From: Dipetalonema caudispina
Taxonomy: Eukaryota > Nematoda > Chromadorea > Rhabditida > Onchocercidae
Reading direction: 5' to 3'
DNA: 46,376 bases
NCBI GenBank assembly: GCA_013365325.1
Contig: JABVXV010000422.1
Location: 1-46,376 of the forward strand
Shown here: positions 42,786 to 46,376 of the stretch, one piece after another
Numbering within the stretch: the first letter of the stretch is position 1
Layout: every line of letters starts with the position of its first letter
Position numbers and translations under genes: made by a program
Notes under the pieces: generated by a model
The model's database searches: none
What the model was told of the DNA's origin: nothing
What the model saw: only the letters and a program-made list of their open reading frames with translations

Positions 42786-45700
42786 TCTCCTCTTTCATCT
42801 CTCTCTATCATACTCTTTTTGGCTTGTTGAAAAGCATAAAAAAAGAAGTGAGATGGCAAACTGGAGAAATTAATGATAGCCAAAGCGAAAGCCAATTCTG
42901 ATTGGCTTCAACCAACAGTAAATTTTTACGTGGTATGCTAATGTGAAATGAGCTTTGAAATTTGAAAGGGAAGATGGAAAGGAGGTGAAATGAGGAATGG
43001 AAGAGGAAGAGGTAGTTTTTTGATCAATATAATAATCATTTGAACCCTTCCCACTCCTCCCCTACTATCCAAAGGTCCACCGTTAAACCGAAAGCTTTGG
43101 CCAGATATCCTCCTTCCTTCCTTTTTCACAATTTATAAACGGAAATTGGCTTCTCATTAAACAAACGAAATAGTGCCGAGAATGCCCTATGCAGCAGCGA
43201 AACATTCATAAAAACAGTCACATATTTACCTTTTCCACCAAACCATATGCTTTTTCATCTTCACTTTTACTTCATTCTGCTTCTTCCTCAGTCTCATTTT
43301 GATTTTTGGCTTCTGGCAATATTTTTCTTTTCTTCTAGACAACTTTTTCAGCTGCTGGATGGGAAAAGTTTTAATAGAAGAACCAAATACTTTTATTAGC
43401 TACCTTAAGTTCACGTCAAGTGATTAAACCACAAATTAAAGTTGATGCAGGAGAAAATAACATATGGAACCGACTGACTAATGGTTAACGTTTGATACCG
43501 AAATATGTTTGCCAAGTGCTGGAAATCCTCTTGTGAATTAGAATGAAACGAAAAGAGGAAACGGGTTGAGAGTTAGTATTATTGGTTCAAAGAACAATAA
43601 GTGTAAGTTCTTAAATTTGCCAGATTTATCTCTAAAAAAGGGACTTTCTTCAAAACTTCACCCTCATCCTATTTCATACCTATTTTTCGATTGTTGACAG
43701 CTCATGAGAATTCTTTTCTCCTCATTTTAAGAACAAAGCAAGAGGAGTGGGAATGGAATCAATAGAACAGTAGTAAGTTAAGGTAAGTTACAAATCATTG
43801 GTGAGACAGATTCAAGAAAATAAGTAATCATTCCGCAAAATTGCCATCGTCTGATACTTTGTTGTTTGGTAATAAGCTTTTTGTGACAATTCATTTATCT
43901 GCATGCGCGATCGAAATTTACTTCATTGCCCATCATCCATCTGATTTGTTGAACCGTGAACCGTTCGTCATCATTTCAACATTTCAAACATCAATCCACT
44001 CGGATTGTGGGAAACAGATGTGTGTACAGCGCGGAGTTTCATTTTTTTCTTCCGAATTCTCTACTTGAATAATTACGTCAGAACTAGAATTTAAAACTAC
44101 ATGCAAAATCACTACAAAAAGGACTGATTTGTTTAAATTTTGTCACAAAAATCATTGTAATTCGAAATACACCAAAATATTAGAAGATTTAAAAATGGCT
44201 AATTTGCCATAACACTGGTTTAGGTTTCATATAAGATGTTCCAATAAATCTGAAGAAATTGTCCGGCTCTTTCAGAGTGCAGTTGTTCGCGTTTAATACC
44301 AGAAACTTGAAACATAAATTAAAAGACGAGTGGCAAGGGTGAAATTGAGAAGTCGGAATAGATGAGGAAATGAAGGATGTGTGAAGGAAAGAGATTTTGG
44401 ATGAAAATGGCTAAAAAGAAAGGAAGAGGTTGTAATAAAAGAAACTGGTGAACTTGAGCATTTAAATTTGGCAAATTTTAGATTTATAAGAATTTCTTCA
44501 AATATACGCCAAACAAAGTTTTAAAATTATAATGCAAAACAAACGATTCATCCATATATGGCCGTCTAATCCAATATTATTATAAACTTTAAATGCCAAA
44601 GTAAAAAAGCCCAAAAATGTGCTCTTTTTTCTCCTTTTTCGGATAAAATATCCCGTTTTGAAAAATTCAATTATACTGCCTTTTCTTTATATAAATCAAA
44701 CGATGGCTTTGCGTCGGTGTGATATTTCCATTCAAGCTTGAAAAATTAGCATTATATTACTTCCTGGAATCTCTCTATATCTCGTCTTATTTTGTTTCAG
44801 TAATATCTTTAAATCTTTCTTTTTTTGATCCACCGGACAACTTAAGAGAAGTCTGTTCACCAGACAAGAAAGTCCAACGAGGCATAGTTAGCGCTGAAAG
44901 GTTTTCATGTAGCACTTATTGCTTCAGGCAAATTAAGGTTGTGTAAATTGTCCTTAAAATCCTCTTTCGCGTTGCCAACATTTCCATCCACAAAATATTC
45001 ATTTTTAAGGTGAAGCTGTTATCATCGAAACGCTTATGTGATGAGGAACGACTGTGTCACAATTCTTTGTCATCATCTCACTTGAACTTCTTATTCGCAC
45101 TCCAAATTCATTAAAAAAATTCCCGGCGTTCCTAAATTCAAAATCCAAAATTATTCGGTCATCCTCATTATTCTGCAAATTGATACTTTTCCGTAAATTT
45201 TCTAGTGTGTTTTTCTTCCTTCACTTCTTGTCTGTCATCTATTATTTAGAAGCTTTAAAGAAGAAATTTTTTGTTTGGAGCTTAATATCTTATTTATAAA
45301 TGAAAAATGAAATTGAAATATTGCATATAAACGAAGATCATTTATGCTGATTTTACAGACTAAAAGATCGTAGTTTACACTGCTAAACCTATCACACGTC
45401 CGTATCAGGATCAACGATGCCAAACAGAAATAAAGCCAACAAACAAATGAAAACAGTAATTAAGGAAAAGAATATTTTATTTTATCGTCAGAATTAATTA
45501 CCCGGTCCTTACTGCATTTCATCCATTTGATGACTACCCCACTTGTTCGATCCGTTTGTTAGACTAACGATAATTTGGAAGCCTGAGTTTATGTGTCACA
45601 AACGTGATGAATTCATTCCGACAGCCTTTTACCATTTGGTAAAGAAAAACTGATGTTCCAAGTTAAATTTAGAATGTAAGAAAAAAGAATGAAGTGGACT

Positions 45701-46258
45701 TTGTACTATTTAATCTTTCGATCACTCACTTCGAGTACCACTTGTTACTACGTGGATTTTAATGTTCGTCCTGAGTGGGAAGTTTCATTAGATTCACTAC
45801 GCTGTAGTTTAAGACGAGCATTTGATAAACATAGTATCTACCTTAACAAATAATCAAGACGGTACGAGATAAAAAAAGTTCAAACTCCAAATCTTAATTT
45901 TCCATAGGTATTCAAACAAGAACAAAAAAAAGCTAATGATAAAGAATAAAATGGTTTCCGGAACAGCCAGTACTCCTAAAACTTCCGAAACGTAAAAGAA
46001 AAACTAATATTGCTTCCATGACTGAAGAAGTACAATAAACACTTTACAAACTAATCATCAAATAGTATTAACAAAAAAGAAATCATGCACATAAAAGATA
46101 ATAAATGTTGAAAAAAACAAATTGTTTTATGGGAATCATGGTTTTCAAGAAACATATTTCTGCTGCGATTTTCAACATTTTTTATTCGTCTCCCTATCCA
46201 TTGCATTTTTAATATTAATCTGCGTTTTTTCATATTCATATTACTACTAATTTCTTTA

Positions 46259-46376
<118 letters not shown>

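Overview
The window is nuclear eukaryotic DNA that is AT-rich and intron-dense. Protein similarity, short T-rich introns ending in TTTCAG, and acceptor-like sites about 20-35 nt upstream of start codons point to a parasitic nematode. I favour a filarial/spirurid worm, but the genus cannot be fixed by eye. I see no bacterial genes, CRISPR array, recognisable transposase, tRNA or rRNA.

Five complete protein-coding genes can be rebuilt exon by exon with consistent splice phase, and their strands alternate strictly. (1) DENND6-type Rab GEF, minus, 6436-2345, 14 exons, 564 aa. (2) FGD/EXC-5-type Cdc42 GEF with DH-PH-FYVE-PH domains, plus, 8663-15356, 21 exons, 909 aa. (3) Type 1 methionine aminopeptidase, minus, 19625-16737, 9 exons, 376-410 aa depending on start. 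(4) V-ATPase V0 subunit a, plus, 25341-31966, 20 exons, 887 aa. (5) Group I p21-activated kinase, minus, 40845-34898, 13 coding exons, 645 aa. Genes 1/2 and 3/4 are divergent pairs, while 2/3 and 4/5 are convergent.

The gaps (1-2344, 6437-8662, 15357-16736, 19626-25340, 31967-34897, 40877-46376) hold simple repeats, homopolymers, a few fold-back sequences and no convincing gene. The window ends inside a long ATT microsatellite.

Functionally, the FGD homologue should load Cdc42 with GTP and the PAK homologue should be a Cdc42/Rac effector. DENND6 and V-ATPase act on endosomal trafficking and acidification. MetAP1 trims initiator methionine and is housekeeping. This shared theme may be chance.

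I did not find a new multi-gene system. The points worth following are at gene-structure level: two GC-AG introns, one of which is in frame when retained; tiny upstream ORFs abutting the start codons of both divergent GEF genes; a CX4C first zinc pair in the FYVE domain; an optional in-frame exon extension in the FGD gene; and relocated proline-rich SH3 ligands in PAK.
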